A stretch of 64,000 nt of DNA, from positions 62,001 through 126,000 of the forward strand of contig JALHQZ010000002.1 in assembly GCA_022841705.1 (NCBI GenBank). Direction: 5' to 3'. Below are positions 7,671 to 17,900 of the stretch, in pieces. The position numbers and the translations under genes were made by a program. The notes beneath the pieces were generated by a model. That model was not told where the DNA came from and searched no databases. It saw only the letters and a program-made list of their open reading frames with translations. The DNA comes from Pirellulales bacterium. Its GTDB lineage: Bacteria > Planctomycetota > Planctomycetia > Pirellulales > Lacipirellulaceae. How positions within the stretch are numbered: position 1 is the stretch's first letter; the number at the start of each line of letters is the position of its first letter.

Positions 7671-9710
7671 TTACTTCGACCGTCGGCGTCCGAGGCTAGC
7701 GCCCACTGCCGCTAGGCCTAGGAGCATCCACGTTGCCGGTTCCGGAACCGCGGCGCTCGCTGCAGCACTCGCGGCGGCGGTGTTGCCGAAGCGAGTGCGC
7801 CAGAAGGTGTAGTCCGGAGCATCGATCACGCCGTTGTTGTTGCCATCAGCCGCGAGGTTCGTGGTTGAACCGAGATTATCGCGGTAGACGGTGTAGTCGG
7901 CGCCATCGACGATGCCGTTGCCGTTGTAGTCACCCGGCACGGTGACGCTGCTCACCGCTTGCAGCACCAGGCTGGTGGGGTTCTTAATCAGCGTGAATGC
8001 CGCCGCATCAGGCCCGCCGAGCGCCAGGCTCGCCGCGCTCACGTTCGAGGCGGTGAGCACGGTGAATTGCTGACCCGCCGTGGGGGTAAATCCATCGATC
8101 AAGTCGACTGACAGAATGCCCGAGAGCGTAGCTGGGCCGGTGACGTTGAAGGCGTCGAACCGGTTGGCGCCAGCGCCGGCGATATCAATATCCAGCGTGC
8201 CGGTGCTGCTGAGTGAGCCGGTGACGCCCGTGGCGCCTCCGGTGCCGAGAATACCCGAGCTGGCGATCGAGCCGGCCCCAGTCACTTGATTATTGAGGTC
8301 GACTTGACCGCCCCCTGAAACGGTCAGCGTGAAGCCGCCCAGGTTAAGAATGCCGTTGAAGTCGAGCTCGGTGCCCGGCGACGCGTTAATGGTGGTGTTG
8401 TCGGCCAGATTGACCTGCACTTGGAATTCGTGCGACCCCTGAGCGACTTCGACTCCCGCACTGCCGGTGTTGGCATCGAGCGTGAGGCTTGAGGTTCCCG
8501 CCACAGCCACCTTCGAGGTGGTATCGAACCGCACGGTCTTCACCAAGTTGGCTTGGTTCATGTAAACGGTTTGCGGCGAGGTAATCGCACTGCCAAAGAT
8601 GGCCCGTTGGTTACTGGCGCTCGGCACGGCGACCGGATTCCAGTTGTTTTCATTGTTCCAGTTGCCGGAATTATTGCCCGCCCAGTTCACATCGCCGGGG
8701 CCGGCTCCATCGTGAAAGACGCTGAAATTCACGGCATTCGGGGTGACCGAGGAGTTATTCACGAAGAGCTGCCCCTGGGTGAAGCCGTTCCCATCGGTGC
8801 CGGCGTTCACGGTGAAGACGCCACTCTCGTTCTTATCAAGCGTGAAATTGTTGGTCAGTGTCACCTTAACGCCGGTGGCGGTGATGTTCCCCCCCGCCTG
8901 AAGTCCGGGGGAATTACCCTTAATTGGCCCATCGAGCGTGATGGTGTTGTTGGCGAAGAAGTTGGCGTTGAAGTCACCAACGCTGTTCTCGGGTTGACCG
9001 AGGGCCCGCAGGGTGATGGCGCCCACGCCGGCATCGGGCGTGCGGGCCGCGCGGGTGTCAATCTCGCCAAGGACGAGCGATTCCGCCGTGACGTTGATCC
9101 CCAGCGTGCTGCCGCCACCGGTCGAAACGTCGGCATTGGCCAGCTTATCAATATCCACCAAACCCTGGCTGAAGATATTGATGGACGAGGCCTGGGCGTC
9201 GTTCTTGGTGACGTTGATCGTGCCGAGCGTGACGTTGCTATTGGAGTTAATGGTGACGGACATGCTGTCGCCCGTCATTCCCATGCCATCGACGAACACG
9301 CCGTTGATGATTCGCCCCGCGCCGGCGGTCGAAGCCGAAATGGCGTTGTTGTTCATGTTGAGCGTGAAGGTCCGTTGAGACTGATTACGGCCCCCCACGT
9401 AGACGTCGATCGTGCTGGTGCTGTCAGCGAAAGTCAGCCCGCCGTTGCCGGTGAAGTTGAACTGGATTGAGCTCGAAGGTGTCGTACCGTTCAAAACATC
9501 AAACAGTCGAATTGTTCCACCGGACGCAATCGTGAGCGCGGTGGGGATGGTGTAGACCCCATTGTTGAGGGTGACCCCTTCGCCTGCGCGAGGATTGCTC
9601 ACGCCGTCCCACACCTCATCGGATGTAATCGTAATCTGTGCCTGAGAAACTGCCGCCGATAGCGCGACGGCAAACGCCAACCCCGTTAAACCCAACCTAC
9701 GTGCGGACAT
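7671..9710 (-). CDS. Secreted beta-repeat protein with dockerin repeats and PEP-CTERM tail
   Basis: This 679-residue exported protein starts at ATG 9710 behind a GGAGG ribosome site; a longer reading to 9812 lacks a signal peptide at its start. The signal peptide is MSARRLGLTGLAFAVALSAAVSQAQ. The body is Asn/Thr/Gly-rich with autotransporter-like beta repeats (VTLNNGVYTIPTALTIASGGTIRLFD, NWNNENNWNPVAVPSASNQRAIFG). Two dockerin-type calcium loops follow (GDYNGNGIVDGADYTVYRDNLGS and DGNNNGVIDAPDYTFWRTRFGN). The C-terminus is a PEP-CTERM sorting signal: VPEP, a hydrophobic helix and RRR. Such tails direct exosortase processing to the cell surface. Function is unknown; it probably leads the DUF1559 operon. 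Confidence 0.92.
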   Translation of the reverse strand: MSARRLGLTGLAFAVALSAAVSQAQITITSDEVWDGVSNPRAGEGVTLNNGVYTIPTALTIASGGTIRLFDVLNGTTPSSSIQFNFTGNGGLTFADSTSTIDVYVGGRNQSQRTFTLNMNNNAISASTAGAGRIINGVFVDGMGMTGDSMSVTINSNSNVTLGTINVTKNDAQASSINIFSQGLVDIDKLANADVSTGGGSTLGINVTAESLVLGEIDTRAARTPDAGVGAITLRALGQPENSVGDFNANFFANNTITLDGPIKGNSPGLQAGGNITATGVKVTLTNNFTLDKNESGVFTVNAGTDGNGFTQGQLFVNNSSVTPNAVNFSVFHDGAGPGDVNWAGNNSGNWNNENNWNPVAVPSASNQRAIFGSAITSPQTVYMNQANLVKTVRFDTTSKVAVAGTSSLTLDANTGSAGVEVAQGSHEFQVQVNLADNTTINASPGTELDFNGILNLGGFTLTVSGGGQVDLNNQVTGAGSIASSGILGTGGATGVTGSLSSTGTLDIDIAGAGANRFDAFNVTGPATLSGILSVDLIDGFTPTAGQQFTVLTASNVSAASLALGGPDAAAFTLIKNPTSLVLQAVSSVTVPGDYNGNGIVDGADYTVYRDNLGSTTNLAADGNNNGVIDAPDYTFWRTRFGNTAAASAAASAAVPEPATWMLLGLAAVGASLGRRRSK

Positions 9711-9782
9711 CAAAGAGCCTCCATCAGAGAGAAGAACCGGAAAAGACGAACAGCTAACGCGAAAAGTCCCACTGCGGTGCTT

Positions 9783-9812
9783 AGTGTAACCGCGATTAAG
9801 AACAAAAGTCAA
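9783..9812 (-). promoter_or_regulatory. Candidate sigma-70-like promoter for the PEP-CTERM operon
   Basis: On the minus strand TTGACT (9807-9812) is followed after 18 bases by TACACT (9783-9788), about 70 bases before the ATG at 9710. A second strong -10-like TATAAT lies on the same strand at 9841-9846 but without a good -35. Motif match only. Confidence 0.4.
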
Positions 9813-10716
9813 ACAATTTCCAACAAATTGTCAGTACGTCATTATAACAAATGTAAGGTAGTAGTAATATTGTGCGCAGCACTCAAGCCAGCAGCCGAAA
9901 GCGCGAACAACGATTGCTCCGCGCAGCGGAGCGCATCAAACAATCACTTCGATTGTTTGGACCCGGACGGTGGATGTGAGCATGGCAAAAACTGCGGGCA
10001 AGAGCCTGCGGGCCGAGACTGGAAGCGATTCAGCACGAAGTGACCGGGGTCATTGCCGTGAAGCGCAACCTACCTCGACTTCCGATTCTGCGAATTGGCA
10101 AGTTGTTAGGAGGTGCGGCTCAGGTGCAGACGGGCTCGCTCCGCGTTTACTCCGAGATTACATGTGCTGCACCTTCTGATGAATTGATTTTGATCCTTAC
10201 CAAAGGCTCAATCGGCTCGAAACGAACGAGACGGGGCGCCCCTTCTCTCCACACGCTGGCGAGGACCTGAACTGGCGACTATGACACCGTTTCTCCCCGG
10301 GCCACTTGCGCATGCGCAGGCGTAGCGAACCCGCAGGTTCTGCTCAGACTCTCCTCACCTATCGGCTGCGAGACGCCTGATTGCAACGCAAGGCGAGCTC
10401 GTGCCAATGGTTCGTGGTCTCCGTCGAAACCACATTCGCTGAACCAGCGAGCTGCCCGCTCGTGAGCGGCGCACGCACCAATATGTTCAATTGAACACTA
10501 TTTGGTGGCCACTTTCTAGAGTCATTGAAGAAATTTCAGAAAATTCTTGCGGGAGGGCCGAGCTTCGACGGGAATGTTCGTTTGATTGCCGCTGCCACTC
10601 GCCTTAAGATCGGCAGTGTAGCGGGTAGGCTCGCTGCGTCTCCCAGTGCGCGCTTGTCTCGCTCGCGCGGAGTTGGTGGGGAGACCGCTTTGCTCTTCTT
10701 GCGAAGGACTCGAAGG
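9813..10716. other. Large intergenic region, no convincing gene
   Basis: About 900 bases separate the divergent PEP-CTERM and GH78 genes. Short open frames here (for example 9970-10179 and 10040-10270) have no recognisable motif, lack clear ribosome sites and overlap one another. Structure seen: a CAAACAATC/GATTGTTTG hairpin at 9937-9959, a GCTCCG/CGGAGC hairpin near 9915-9931 and an operator-like palindrome at 10476-10507. It probably holds the control region of the rhamnosidase locus. Confidence 0.5.
10476..10507. promoter_or_regulatory. Operator-like palindrome upstream of GH78 gene
   Basis: A perfect 14-bp palindrome TGTTCAATTGAACA (10484-10497) is flanked by CACCAA and TTGGTG arms, giving an imperfect 32-bp dyad about 210 bases before the GH78 ATG. 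The size and symmetry suit a GntR/LacI-type dimer. The regulator at 1845-2990 is the obvious local candidate; the link is inferred. Confidence 0.4.
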
Positions 10717-13700
10717 ATGGCTATTTCGCCAAGTTTTTTCGATCTGCGTTCTTTCGATCCGCGCTGTGGCGCTCGATCGATAATTCAATTCGTCTGTGCC
10801 GGCTTGGTTGCCATTCTCGCGATTGTGCCGACGGCCTATGCTGCCCCGAATTCGCCGCTAGTGGCTAAGCGGCTGCGGTGCGAGTACCTGGCCAATCCGA
10901 CGGCGATCGAGAACCCCACGCCGGAACTGAGCTGGATTGTCACCTCACCCGCTCGGGGGGCGAAGCAATCAGCCTACCGGGTCCTCGCTGCCAGCTCGGC
11001 CGAGAAATTAGCGGCGAATGAGGGCGACTTGTGGGACTCGGGACAGGTGGAGTCCAACGCCACTTTCGGCATTCCGTATGCGGGCAAGCCCCTCGTCTCG
11101 CGGCAACCCTGCTACTGGAAAGTGCAGGTGTGGAACGCGGAGGGCCAGCCCTCCGAATGGAGCGAACCGGCCCACTGGGTGGCGGGACTCCTGAAACCCA
11201 CCGACTGGCGCGGCGAGTGGATCGGCGGCGCCACCAAAGAAGTCGAGAACCCACCGGCCGATCTCGACGGCGCGAACTGGATTTGGACCGCCGAGAACGA
11301 TCTCGATTCGGGCGAGCGGGTGTTTTACACCACCTGGGACCTGCCGGCCGACCTAAAGATGCGTTCGGCATGGCTGACCGTGGTGGGTGGCGACATCACC
11401 AGTTTCTACCTCAACGGCCATGAGGTGACACAAACGATGCACCGTTTCCAACCGCAGGTGGAAGATGTTCGCTCGCAACTTAAGTCGGGGGCGAATCGCG
11501 TGAGCATGATGGTGCGCGACGGCGCCGGCGGGCCCCGCGGCGCCTGTGTGAAACTATCGATCACCACCGCAGCAGGCGAGCCGCTGGTCTTTACCACCAA
11601 TGGCGAGTGGCGGACGACGCGCGAGCAGAAAGCGACGGATGCGCAGCTTGGCTCCAATGCGAATGATCCCAAGGTGTGGGTCGCCGGCAAACATGGCGAT
11701 GAGCCCTGGGGCGTGCAGCGGATGGCGAACCTGGCGACCGAGCCGCCGCACTATCTGCGGCACGAATTCAAGCTGCGCGGCGAGGTGAAGCGGGCCGTGT
11801 TGTCGGTGGCGACATTGGGTTGGGCAGACCTGTTTCTCAACGGCCAGCCGGTCACCACCGAGCGGTTTGGCTCCGGCTGGACCGAGTACAAGAAGCGGGT
11901 TTACTACCGCAGTTACGACGTGACCGACAAGCTGCAAGCCGGCGCCAATGCGTGGGGGGCGATTCTGGCCGATGGTTGGTACTCGGGCCACATTGGCTGG
12001 CGTGGGATCCGCGCGCACTGGGGCAAGTTCCCGCGGGTGAAGGCGCAAATTGATATCGAGTACGCTGACGGTTCAACGGAGACCATCGCCACCGACAGCA
12101 AGTGGCGCCGCAACTTAGGCCCGACCACCGTGGCCGATATTCTGATGGGCGAAGATTACGACGCCCGCCGCGACCTGGGCGAGTGGACGAGCGCGGGGTA
12201 CGACGCAAAGGATTGGCAACCTGTCGCCACAGGAGCCGAGCACGCGCCCGCGGTCGAACCGCACCCGGCTCCACCTGTGATCGTGATCAAGGAGTGGGCT
12301 CCCAAGTCTATTTCGGAACCGAAGCCGGGGCATTACGTGTTCAACTTCGGTCAAAACTTTGCCGGCGTGTGCCGACTCAAAGTGCGGGGCAAGCCGGGGC
12401 AGACGATTCAGCTCCGCTTTGCCGAGCGACTCAACGATGACGGCACGATGTACACCACAAATTTGCGGACCGCGCGGGTGATCGATCGCTACACCTGCCG
12501 CGGCGAGGGCGAAGAGATTTGGGAGCCAAGACTCACCTTCCACGGGTTTCAATACGTCGAAGCGACAGGGCTCTCTGAACCGCCGACCAAAGAACTGCTC
12601 ACCGCAGTGGCGCTTTCGAGCGACACGGCTTGGGCGGGTGAATTTGAATCGTCCGACGAGAAGCTCAACCAACTGGCGAGCAACATTCGCTGGACACAGA
12701 AGGCGAATTTCATCGACCTGCCGACCGATTGTCCGCAGCGGGACGAGCGGCTCGGCTGGACCGGCGACTGCCAGATTTACATGAACGCGGCGTGTTTGAA
12801 TGCGGACGTGCAAAGTTTCTTCCGCAAGTGGATGGTCGATGTGGTGGACGCCCAGCGGGCCGACGGGCAGTTCCCCATGGTGGCGCCCCTGTGCGTGGCG
12901 GAAGATGATGGCGGCCCCGCTTACGCCGACGCGGGGGTCATTTGTCCGTGGACCATCTACCAGTTCTACGGCGATAAGACTCACCTCGCCAAGCAGTACC
13001 CCTCGATGCGCAAGTTCATCGCCTTCTGCCGCGGGCGCAGCTTGCCGGGAGGACTTGCGCCGGAGAAGTTCCACTGCTTCGGAGACTGGCTGAATGTCGA
13101 CGCGGAGACGCCGAGGGATCTGATCTACACGGCATACTTTGGCCTCAGCACGCAGCTCGCTGCTCAGGCGGCGCGCGAGCTTGGCTTCACCAGCGACGCC
13201 GAAGAGTACGATCGGCTCTTCGCCGAAATCCAGCAAGGGTTCACCAAGAAGTATTTCAATGCCGAAGGCCGAACGGAGTGCGACACGCAAAGCTCCTACG
13301 TGCTAGCGCTGGCGTACAACTTGGTTCCGCAAGACTTGCGCCCGCTGGTGGCGGAGCGGTTGATTGAAGGAATCAACAAGCGGGGCGGTAAGCTGTCGAC
13401 CGGGTTCATCGGCACGCGTGACATCATGGTCACGCTGGCGAGCATCGGCCGGAACGACATTGCGTATCATCTGCTGCAACAACCCGAGTATCCGGGGTGG
13501 ATGTATTCCATTGGCCTCGGCGCCACCAGCATTTGGGAGCACTGGGACGGCTGGACGCCGGACAAGGGATTTGAAGACGCGCACATGAATTCGTTCGCCC
13601 ACTATTCGTTCGGGGCCGTTTATGGCTGGATGGTCGAGAACATCGGCGGCATTCAGCGCGGCGCTCCGGCGTATGCTAAAGTCATCATCGCCCCGCAACC

Positions 13701-14001
13701 GGGCGGCACGTTGACCTCGGCTCGCACGAAGTACGACAGCATTCGCGGTCCCGTTGAAACCGACTGGCAATTGGCCGATGGTACGATGACGCTCAACTTC
13801 GAAACCCCCGCCAACACGACCACGCTCGTGCGCCTGCCGACGAAAGACGCCGGCGCCGTGCGGGCCGATGGCCAGCCGCTGGCGAGTCTCAATGTCACCC
13901 CGCGGACGACAGGGCAGGGGGTCGAATTCGAGTTGCCGTCGGGGCGGTACAATTTTGTGTTTCCAGTGAAAACGGTTGGTACCTACATTCCTAAACCATA
14001 A
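10717..14001 (+). CDS. Exported alpha-L-rhamnosidase, GH78
   Basis: This 1094-residue enzyme hydrolyses terminal alpha-L-rhamnose by inversion. The ATG at 10717 follows GAAGG and begins an N-terminus with signal-like segment IIQFVCAGLVAILAIVPTAYAA; longer readings extend into non-coding-like sequence. Domain order matches the family: N-terminal fibronectin-like domain (RLRCEYLANPTAIENPTPELSW), a jelly-roll domain (VLSVATLGWADLFLNGQ), a second jelly roll (YVFNFGQNFAGVCRLKVRGKPGQ), the (alpha/alpha)6 catalytic barrel and a C-terminal beta domain. The general-acid motif TDCPQRDERLGWTGD carries E677 and the putative base E941 lies in SIWEHWDGWTPD, so catalysis should be intact. It opens a plus-strand run with 14004-14990 only 2 bases away. 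Rhamnose-containing pectin is the likely substrate. Confidence 0.95.
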   Translation: MAISPSFFDLRSFDPRCGARSIIQFVCAGLVAILAIVPTAYAAPNSPLVAKRLRCEYLANPTAIENPTPELSWIVTSPARGAKQSAYRVLAASSAEKLAANEGDLWDSGQVESNATFGIPYAGKPLVSRQPCYWKVQVWNAEGQPSEWSEPAHWVAGLLKPTDWRGEWIGGATKEVENPPADLDGANWIWTAENDLDSGERVFYTTWDLPADLKMRSAWLTVVGGDITSFYLNGHEVTQTMHRFQPQVEDVRSQLKSGANRVSMMVRDGAGGPRGACVKLSITTAAGEPLVFTTNGEWRTTREQKATDAQLGSNANDPKVWVAGKHGDEPWGVQRMANLATEPPHYLRHEFKLRGEVKRAVLSVATLGWADLFLNGQPVTTERFGSGWTEYKKRVYYRSYDVTDKLQAGANAWGAILADGWYSGHIGWRGIRAHWGKFPRVKAQIDIEYADGSTETIATDSKWRRNLGPTTVADILMGEDYDARRDLGEWTSAGYDAKDWQPVATGAEHAPAVEPHPAPPVIVIKEWAPKSISEPKPGHYVFNFGQNFAGVCRLKVRGKPGQTIQLRFAERLNDDGTMYTTNLRTARVIDRYTCRGEGEEIWEPRLTFHGFQYVEATGLSEPPTKELLTAVALSSDTAWAGEFESSDEKLNQLASNIRWTQKANFIDLPTDCPQRDERLGWTGDCQIYMNAACLNADVQSFFRKWMVDVVDAQRADGQFPMVAPLCVAEDDGGPAYADAGVICPWTIYQFYGDKTHLAKQYPSMRKFIAFCRGRSLPGGLAPEKFHCFGDWLNVDAETPRDLIYTAYFGLSTQLAAQAARELGFTSDAEEYDRLFAEIQQGFTKKYFNAEGRTECDTQSSYVLALAYNLVPQDLRPLVAERLIEGINKRGGKLSTGFIGTRDIMVTLASIGRNDIAYHLLQQPEYPGWMYSIGLGATSIWEHWDGWTPDKGFEDAHMNSFAHYSFGAVYGWMVENIGGIQRGAPAYAKVIIAPQPGGTLTSARTKYDSIRGPVETDWQLADGTMTLNFETPANTTTLVRLPTKDAGAVRADGQPLASLNVTPRTTGQGVEFELPSGRYNFVFPVKTVGTYIPKP

Positions 14002-14003
14002 TC

Positions 14004-14990
14004 ATGCAGGTTGAAATGACTTTCTTGACACGACAGTTTGTTAACGTACTCGCGCTTATGTGCGGGGTTTGTTCGGTGGCAAGCGGGGCTACGTGGACGG
14101 CGACGAATAATGACGCGCGCGGCGTGACGACGATTCTGCTGGACGGCGCGCCATTTACCGTCTACCACTATCGCGATGCAACGACCACGCGGCCTTACTT
14201 TGCCAGTGTGTTCGCGCCGACGGGCGAGAAGATCACGCGCAACTTTCCGCCGAAGCCGGGGGATTTGCCCGATCACGAAGTGCTGCATCCCGGCATGTGG
14301 CTGGCGTTCGGCGATATCTCGGGGGCCGATAGTTGGCGCCTCACCGCGCCGGTCGATCATGTGAAGTTCGTCCAGCCGCCAACCGCGAAGGATGGTGAAC
14401 TGCACATGAGCGTTGAAAATTGCTATCGCGCCGCCGACGGTCAGAAAACGGTGTGCAATGAAGTTTGCAAGTACCGGTTCGTCTCATTGCCTGACGGCGT
14501 GCTGGTGATGTGGGATAGCCGGTTCTCGAATCCCGACGCGGAATTCGTGTTCGGCGACCAAGAGGAGCAGGGCCTCGGCGTACGGATGGCGGCGACCGTG
14601 GGGGTCTACAGTGACAAGGGTGGCCGCATCCTCAATTCCAACGGCCAGCGAAACGAGAAAGAAGCGTGGTCCAAGTCGGCCGATTGGTGCGACTACTCGG
14701 GCCCGGTTGGTGAACCGCTGGGCAAACTGTTCGTGGGCGCCACGATTATTCCCCACCCCGAGAACTTCCGCCGCGCGTGGTGCCATTGCCGCGATAACGG
14801 TTTTATGGCGATGAATCCCTTCGGCAACAATGCGTTCACCGGCGGCGAGAAGAGCGCAATCAAGGTACAGCCCGGCGAAGAGTTCCGCCTGCGCTACGGC
14901 GTGCTGTTCCATTGGGGCGATTCCATGGAAGCGTACGATCCCGCCGAGGGCGCGAAGCAATATGTCCAGCTCAGCAAAGACGGCGACTAA
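14004..14990 (+). CDS. DUF6807 (PmoA-family) secreted protein
   Basis: This 328-residue protein has a signal peptide (RQFVNVLALMCGVCSVASGA) and the fold often labelled PmoA-like or DUF6807, common in planctomycete carbohydrate loci. Recognisable parts are RPYFASVFAPTGEKITRNFPP, DHEVLHPGMWLAFGDISGADSWR and NEVCKYRF. It is not related to methane monooxygenase function; members are thought to bind or process glycans, but none of the activity can be read here. It starts 2 bases after the GH78 stop and its 3' end overlaps the next gene by 29 bases, so the three genes are very likely cotranscribed. ATG 14016, which has AGG upstream, is an alternative start. Confidence 0.88.
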   Translation: MQVEMTFLTRQFVNVLALMCGVCSVASGATWTATNNDARGVTTILLDGAPFTVYHYRDATTTRPYFASVFAPTGEKITRNFPPKPGDLPDHEVLHPGMWLAFGDISGADSWRLTAPVDHVKFVQPPTAKDGELHMSVENCYRAADGQKTVCNEVCKYRFVSLPDGVLVMWDSRFSNPDAEFVFGDQEEQGLGVRMAATVGVYSDKGGRILNSNGQRNEKEAWSKSADWCDYSGPVGEPLGKLFVGATIIPHPENFRRAWCHCRDNGFMAMNPFGNNAFTGGEKSAIKVQPGEEFRLRYGVLFHWGDSMEAYDPAEGAKQYVQLSKDGD

Positions 14991-17900
14991 ATCCGCAGCT
15001 TGGCTGGTGCTGCTGCTTGCCGCACAAGGGGCGGCGGAGCCAATAATTGAGAACGCCCGGTATCGGCTCTCCGCGGATGGCGCCAAGCTCAGCGTGGTCG
15101 CGAAGCAATCTGGCTGCGCGATTTCGTTCGATCCCCGTGTGGTCGTTTACTATCGGCCTGGCGATCCTGGCTTCGAGCTCGCGCCGTTGTCGCTGGAAGG
15201 ACACCGCGCGCCTTCGCGGTACGACACCGTGGCGCCAAGTTGGCGGCGACTCAGCGGCGAAGGGCGGACGCTTGAACTTGCGGAAGCGGCAACGGTGATC
15301 GAGCCGGAAGCGGAACGGATTGCGCTCGAACAGGGAGCGCTCGTCGTCCATTACGCACCGGCGCCGCACGGGGCGCTGAGTTTACGTGTCTCGCTGCCGG
15401 GGCCCGACGATGACCCGCTCATTGAGTGGCGCTGGGAGCCGCGCGTCGCGGGGTGGTGGTGCGTGGAACTCGCCGGGGCGCCGAACACGCTGACGGATGA
15501 AATTGTCGATGTGTGGCAACCGCCGATCTGGCATGGCCGGCGGATTCCGTGGCGCACGTCGTGGGGGCTCGAACATGCCGCTTTCACCCCGGCCGTGATC
15601 GTCGCCACAACCAAGGCGAGTCTCGGGCTGGCGGTTGATCCGGCAAGCATTCCGTTCCGCTTGCCAACGCTGGAAAACGCCCAGTTTATGCTGGCGCTGG
15701 TGCGGGAGGGGGAGTCGGTGCGGCCGACCATCGCGGCGCCGGTCTTCGGTCGCGCGGGCTCGCAGCGCGGCCCGGGCGAAAGGCTTGCAATGCAGGTGCG
15801 GATGGTGCTCGACCGAGCGGATTGGTTTGAAGTATACCGGCATGTGGCGACTAACATTGGCGGGTTGCGCGATTACCGCAATGCCCCGACGACTTCCCTC
15901 AACACGACATTCGACAACCTCGTCAATATGGCGATGGACCCAGAGTACGGCGGTTGGTTGCCCGAGGCGCGCGGGTTTGACTACGGCGTGGAGATTGCCG
16001 GTAACGCGAAAGTGGTTTCGGCATTGCACCCCTTGAGTGTGGCGATTCTGACTGACCGGGAGGACATCTACCGCGAGCGCGCGATCCCCACGCTGGAATA
16101 TCTCCTCTCACGCGAAAAGTTTGGCTTCTCACAATCCGCCGACACGTTCGACCACGAAGGCCCCTCGCACTTGCTGGCTGGCCCCGCGTGCGAGGCGGGC
16201 GACCTGGCCAGCGAATACGCGCTCTTGCAGCGGCAGTCCCCAACGCTCCTGACAGAAGCGGAACGGCTGTACTACGCGCCACCCCGGGTGCTCAATCTCA
16301 ACCGCGTGAGCCCCGGCGACGATTGGGCCAACGCGCTGGCGCTGTATTTGGCGACCCATAATGCCGAGTATCTTCGCGCGGCGGAGCAGGGCGCCGATGA
16401 GTACATAGCCCGACGCATCACCCAGTCACCCGTTGATTTTTCGGATGCGGGAATCGAAAGTGGTGGCCAGTTCTGGACCGATCTCTTGCCGCGCTGGCAG
16501 AGTTTGCTCGATCTCTACGAAGTTAGCGGCGAGCGGCGGTATCTCGACGCTTCGCTCGTGGGCGCCCGGCAGTTTGCCACCTGTGTGTGGACTTCGCCGA
16601 TGCCGCCGCCAGGTGATGTGACGATTCATTCCGGTGGCCAATTAGGGCTGTACGCCCATGGTCGCAAGCGCCGCGATGCAACGTTGGAAAGCTCGGCGCC
16701 CGCCACGGAATTGCAAGTGCCCGAGCGACGCGTGCCGGCGTGGAGCGTTTCGCAAGTCGGCCTGGCGCCCGAATCGCTGGTCACGTATTCGCAAAACCAA
16801 GCGGTGTTTCTGGCGATGCACGCTGGCGCCTTTCTGCGGCTGGCGCACCATAGCGGCGACGAACTCTTGGCCACGCTCGCACGGAGCGCGGTTGTTGGGC
16901 GGTACGAAAGTTTCCCCGGCTACGACATCAACGGCGAGTTCACCGATTACTACGCCCAGGCCGACTACTTGCGGCGACCCCTCGGCGAGCGGGTGTACAA
17001 CGAGGTGTACTACAACCATCTGTGGCCGCAGATTTCGGTGGTGGTGGATTACCTGCTGTCAGAAGCATTCTATCGCTCGGCGGGAGCGATTGATTTTCCG
17101 TGGCTGCCGAGCCGCGGGTATGCTTATCTGCAAAACCGCGTCTACGGACACGCGCCGGGCAAAGTTTATGATCGCGCCGCCGCGCGGCTGTGGATGCCCA
17201 CGGGGTTAATCACCGGTTTGCCGAGTAGCGTGGACTACGTGACCGCGTACAACGAGGACGAACTACTGGTAATGCTGCTCAACCAAGCCGATGCGCCGCA
17301 GCATGTGGATTGTCGCTTCGACTTGTCGCGACTTTCGCTGGGCGGCAAAAGAGAAACGGAAGTGCAGGTTTGGCAAGAGAATTCACCCGCAGCCGCAACG
17401 GTTCTAAGTGGCGGCAAGGTTGCCGCGAGCGTGGCCAGCAAAGGCATCACCGTGCTGGCACTCCAAGGAGTTGCCCCACGCCGAGAGTTTCAAGCCCAGT
17501 TGGCAAACGACGATTCAGCGCCTCCACGCAACAGAGGCCAAATTGAAACGCTAACCACCCCGTTTGGCGTGGTTAAGGGAGTGTTTCTTTCGGCAGGACC
17601 GAAACTCACAAGCGCCTACATCTACACCACCACCACCGAACAGCAACTCGCCGCTTGCGAACTTACGGTCACCACGCCAACGGGTGAACAGCGGTTAAGC
17701 GACGACAAATATCCGTTTGAGTTCACCGTGCCCATCGATGTCGACCAACCGCCGCGGTTTATGATCAGCGGCATCGCACCTGATGGCGTGAAGTATCAAA
17801 AAACCGAATTGCCGCCGTTTGCTTCGATGATGGAGCAGGCCCCACAGCAACTTTCTATCGACGCCAACTACCCCGGCGGGAACATCGTCGTTGAGCGTAT

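Noticed and set aside
9777..10270. Short overlapping plus-strand frames in the long intergenic region
   Set aside because: Poor starts, mutual overlap, no motif; the sequence contains hairpins instead.
12115..13290. 391-codon minus frame inside the first GH78 gene
   Set aside because: Antisense shadow caused by high third-position GC; the plus strand encodes the intact catalytic barrel.
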